8,650 nt of DNA from an uncultured Paracoccaceae bacterium (GTDB taxonomy: Bacteria > Pseudomonadota > Alphaproteobacteria > Rhodobacterales > Rhodobacteraceae): positions 1-8,650 of the forward strand of contig CAJXHQ010000098.1 in NCBI GenBank assembly GCA_913054485.1, read 5' to 3'. The translations under genes were made by a program, and so were the position numbers. The notes beneath the pieces were generated by a model. The model ran no database searches, was not told where the DNA came from, and saw nothing but the letters and a program-made list of their open reading frames with translations. Positions 5,733 to 8,650 of the stretch are shown in pieces. Each line of letters starts with the position of its first letter. The stretch's first letter is position 1.

Positions 5733-8650
5733 TCAGAGGCTGTTCAAGGCGTTGCCGGTCTCTGACTGTACCTTTTTCGCTGCTTCCAGACGGACCGGGC
5801 CGTAGCCGCGGATCTCCATCGGTGCTGTCAAAGCTGCCAGCCATTGGCTGTGCGCTTCAGCGGCGTAGCTGTTTTCGGCGCGTGTCAGAATGTCTTCGTA
5901 CCAGGTTTTCAATGTTTTGTTCATTCGCGCTTCTGCGTGGTGCGCAAATGGATTGAGGCGGCTGCGGCGCAGCCGTTTGCCGCGCGCCAGCAGGCGCAGG
6001 GCAGGGGTGATCCAAGGCCCGTACTGCTGCTTGCGCGGCCGGCCGCGGGCATCCTTGCCCAGGGCCAGCAGGGGCGGGGCGAGGTGGTATGTGACCTTTG
6101 CATCCTCACCGAATTCATCAGCGATCTGGTGGCGGAACCCCTCGCCGGTCAGCAGGCGGGCCACTTCGAACTCATCCTTCACGGCCATCAGTTTGAACAG
6201 GCTCCTGGCAGCCGCGGTGAGCAGTTCTTCCTGTTTGCTGGCATCCATCACCGGCAGGGCCGTGCGAAAGGCTTTGAGCCGGGTGCGGTAGGCCTCGCCG
6301 TAGGCCACATCCTCATAGCCGGTGAGGAAGGCGACCCGGCGCGCAATGATCTGTTCCAGTGTCTCTTCCGGCTCCGGTGCCTCGCTGTAGCGGTCCGCCA
6401 GCCGCTCCGGTGCGGCGGCCATGGCACGGCCGATGGCAAAGGCGAGGCGGTTTTTATCGATGGCCACACCGTTCAGCACGATGGCTTGATCCAGCGCGCC
6501 GGCGCTGACTGGAACCAGACCCTGCTGCCAGGCAAAGCCCAGCATCATGACGTTGGCCAGAACCGCGTCCCCAAGCAAGGTTTCCGCCGCTGCATTGGCG
6601 TTGAAGCCGGTCAGGTTGTCTGCGCCGACACCAGCCGAAATTGCCGCCTCGCGCGGGCCGGCCTTCAGATCCGCATCACGGTGCAGCACCAGATCGCCGG
6701 TGGGCATTTCCGCCCGGTTCAGTGCCACTTTGGTGTCCGCGCTATAGTGGACAGAGGCCTTGGGGGCCGAACTCACCACCACATCGCAGGCGATTACCGC
6801 GTCTGCTGAGGCCTGCTCGATACGCACCTGGTTCACCGCCTCCGGCGTGCGGGCGAGGCGGATGTAACTGATTACGGTGCCGAATTTCTGCGCAAATCCG
6901 GTGAAATCCAGCACGCTGGAGCCTTTGCCCTCCAGATGCGCCGCCATAGTGATTAGCGCGCCGACGGTCACAACGCCGGTACCGCCGACGCCGGTGGCCA
7001 ATAGGTCATAAGGCGCATCCAGCGGCTTCAGGTCCGGCAGCGGCAGGCCTTCGGTCAGGGTTGCCGTGTCCAGCCCCTTGGGCTGCTTCTTCTTCCGCTC
7101 AGCGCCCTCAACGGTCACGAAGCTCGGGCAGAAACCATTGAGGCAGGAATAATCCTTGTTGCAGGAGGAGAGGTTGATCTTGCGCTTGCGTCCAAAGGGC
7201 GTCTCCTTCGGCTCCACGCTCAGGCAATTGCTTTCCACCGAGCAATCGCCGCAGCCCTCGCAGACCAGATCGTTGATCATCACGAAGCGCTTCGGGTCGT
7301 CCAGTTTGCCGCGCTTGCGGCGGCGGCGCTTTTCGGTGGCGCAGGTCTGCTCGTAGATCAGCACCGAGACGCCGGATACTTCGCGCAGCTCGCGCTGCAC
7401 GCTGTCCATCTCCGCCCGGTCGTGCAGCGTGGTGCCATCCGGGAAATCCCCGCGGGAGAACTTGCGGATATCGTCCGAGACCAGTGCAATCCGCTCCACC
7501 CCTTCAGCACGGCAGGTCTGAGCGATGCCCTGCACGCTGACCGGTCCGTCCACGGGCTGGCCGCCGGTCATGGCAACGGCGTCATTGTAGAGGATCTTGT
7601 AGGTAATATTTGTCCCTGCCGCGACGGCCTGGCGGATCGCCAGAGAGCCGGAGTGGTACCAGGTGCCTTCGCCGAGGTTCTGAAACACATGTTTGCCGCC
7701 GTTGAACTGCGAGGCCACCACATGGGGCACCCCTTCGCCGCCCATCTGCGCATAGCCTGCGGTCTCGCGGTTCATCCAGCTCGCCATCACGTGGCAGCCG
7801 ATGCCGGAATTGGCCTTGCTGCCGTCGGGCACTTTGGTCGAGGTATTGTGGGGACAGCCCGAGCAGAAGTAAGGCGTGCGGGAGGCACCGGAGACGTTCA
7901 GGATCTGCGGCGGCTGATTGGTCAGCGCGCGGGCCTTGGCGGGCAGGCCTTCCCCGGGGAAGAAGGCATCCAGACGGGCGGCCACAACAGGCACCAGTTG
8001 CAGCGGGCTCAGCTCTCCTGTCCAGGGGATCAGCGGCTCGCCGTGGCTGTCGTATTTGCCGACCATCTTTTCGGGCTTATTGCCGGGCCAATCGTAGAAA
8101 TATTCTTTGAACTGGCTCTCGATGATGCCGCGTTTTTCTTCGACAACCAGCACCTCCTTCTTGCCATGCACAAAGCGCAGCGCATTACGCCGGGCCAGCG
8201 GCCAGACCATGCCGACCTTGTAGATGTCGATGCCCAGACGGCGGCAGGCATCTTCATCCAGACCCAACAGCCGCAGAGCCTCCATCAGGTCCAGATGCGC
8301 CTTGCCGGTGGTGACAAAGCCGAAGGTGGCGTCCTCCACATCGTAGACCCGCTTGTCGATCGGGTTGGCCTCGGCAAAGGCGCGCACCGCTTTCACCTTG
8401 GCCTGGATGCGGGTCTCGATCTCCGGGCTCGGCAGGTCAGCCCGGCGCACGTGCAGCCCGCCGGGGTAGGCAGGCTGCTGGGGCAGGTCGAACGCACGGT
8501 CCGGGCGCAGCTGAACCGAGCGCGCGCTTTCCACCGTTTCCGAGACGGCCTTGAAGCCGACCCAGGTGCCCGAGTAGCGCGACAGGGCAAAGCCGTATTC
8601 GCCGTATTCCAGATATTCGCCCACATCCGAAGGCGCCAGCACCGGCATGA
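5733..8650 (-). CDS. Indolepyruvate ferredoxin oxidoreductase, fused alpha/beta type, partial at N-terminus
   Basis: This cytoplasmic thiamine-diphosphate and iron-sulfur enzyme family oxidatively decarboxylates aryl-pyruvates (indolepyruvate, phenylpyruvate) to aryl-acetyl-CoA with ferredoxin as acceptor, in aromatic amino acid breakdown. At least 971 residues are visible; the ATG at 8648 is probably internal, since fused proteobacterial members are about 1150 residues and the N-terminal pyrimidine-domain part is missing here. Visible order, numbered from that ATG: CSGCPH (262-267) and GIGC (282-285); GEGTWYHSG (326-334); the cofactor-binding stretch YNDAVAMTGGQ (354-364); a basic linker (440-446); the iron-sulfur cysteines C463, C466, C469, C475 then C496, C502, C507; the IorB-like gamma domain starting GVGGTGVVTVG (553-563); and a C-terminal extension from about 740 typical of the fused form. 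The stop TGA (5735-5733) faces the hairpin cluster. It is convergent to the demethylase operon and probably functionally separate. Confidence 0.93.
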   Translation of the reverse strand, partial: MPVLAPSDVGEYLEYGEYGFALSRYSGTWVGFKAVSETVESARSVQLRPDRAFDLPQQPAYPGGLHVRRADLPSPEIETRIQAKVKAVRAFAEANPIDKRVYDVEDATFGFVTTGKAHLDLMEALRLLGLDEDACRRLGIDIYKVGMVWPLARRNALRFVHGKKEVLVVEEKRGIIESQFKEYFYDWPGNKPEKMVGKYDSHGEPLIPWTGELSPLQLVPVVAARLDAFFPGEGLPAKARALTNQPPQILNVSGASRTPYFCSGCPHNTSTKVPDGSKANSGIGCHVMASWMNRETAGYAQMGGEGVPHVVASQFNGGKHVFQNLGEGTWYHSGSLAIRQAVAAGTNITYKILYNDAVAMTGGQPVDGPVSVQGIAQTCRAEGVERIALVSDDIRKFSRGDFPDGTTLHDRAEMDSVQRELREVSGVSVLIYEQTCATEKRRRRKRGKLDDPKRFVMINDLVCEGCGDCSVESNCLSVEPKETPFGRKRKINLSSCNKDYSCLNGFCPSFVTVEGAERKKKQPKGLDTATLTEGLPLPDLKPLDAPYDLLATGVGGTGVVTVGALITMAAHLEGKGSSVLDFTGFAQKFGTVISYIRLARTPEAVNQVRIEQASADAVIACDVVVSSAPKASVHYSADTKVALNRAEMPTGDLVLHRDADLKAGPREAAISAGVGADNLTGFNANAAAETLLGDAVLANVMMLGFAWQQGLVPVSAGALDQAIVLNGVAIDKNRLAFAIGRAMAAAPERLADRYSEAPEPEETLEQIIARRVAFLTGYEDVAYGEAYRTRLKAFRTALPVMDASKQEELLTAAARSLFKLMAVKDEFEVARLLTGEGFRHQIADEFGEDAKVTYHLAPPLLALGKDARGRPRKQQYGPWITPALRLLARGKRLRRSRLNPFAHHAEARMNKTLKTWYEDILTRAENSYAAEAHSQWLAALTAPMEIRGYGPVRLEAAKKVQSETGNALNSL

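Noticed and set aside
5844..6809. Plus-strand open frame of 321 codons opposite the indolepyruvate oxidoreductase
   Set aside because: It is antisense to the conserved C-terminal part of that enzyme and carries no recognisable domain.
1..8650. CRISPR array, insertion sequence, phage genes, tRNA or rRNA
   Set aside because: No spaced repeat array, transposase, integrase, terminal inverted repeats or tRNA-like fold was recognised; the genes are all metabolic, transport or regulatory.

Overview
The window is GC-rich DNA whose gene families, codon usage and intergenic hairpin style suggest a marine alphaproteobacterium of the roseobacter group (Rhodobacteraceae, for example the Leisingera/Phaeobacter/Ruegeria area). 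That placement is inference from recall of family style; no marker gene is present.

Layout. (1) 1-549, minus strand: the N-terminal part of an oligopeptide/dipeptide-type ABC transporter ATPase, cut by the left edge. (2) 550-947: a divergent intergenic region of about 400 bp with several small dyads, a repeated 9-mer, a possible 18-codon leader ORF and the control region of the plus-strand operon. (3) 948-5562, plus strand: a compact three-gene operon. It encodes a dimethylglycine/sarcosine dehydrogenase-like flavoprotein fused to a GcvT folate domain, a trimethylamine-methyltransferase (MttB) superfamily protein with no in-frame UAG (so not a pyrrolysine enzyme), and a TetR/AcrR-family regulator. 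The first two genes overlap by ATGA; the third follows after 17 bp. (4) 5563-5732: an unusually dense run of six inverted repeats between convergent genes. (5) 5733-8650, minus strand: most of a large fused indolepyruvate ferredoxin oxidoreductase, cut at its N-terminus by the right edge.

How the genes may work together. The operon pairs two demethylation chemistries: an MttB-type enzyme, whose characterised relatives remove a methyl group from quaternary or tertiary amines, and an FAD/folate enzyme, whose relatives oxidise an N-methyl group and pass the one-carbon unit to tetrahydrofolate. The simplest model is stepwise demethylation of a betaine-like N-methylated compound, controlled by the TetR protein and possibly fed by the divergent ABC importer. 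The substrate is not identifiable from sequence. No corrinoid protein or corrinoid-reactivating protein, the usual partners of MttB enzymes, lies in the window. The indolepyruvate oxidoreductase belongs to aromatic amino acid catabolism and is probably an unrelated neighbour.
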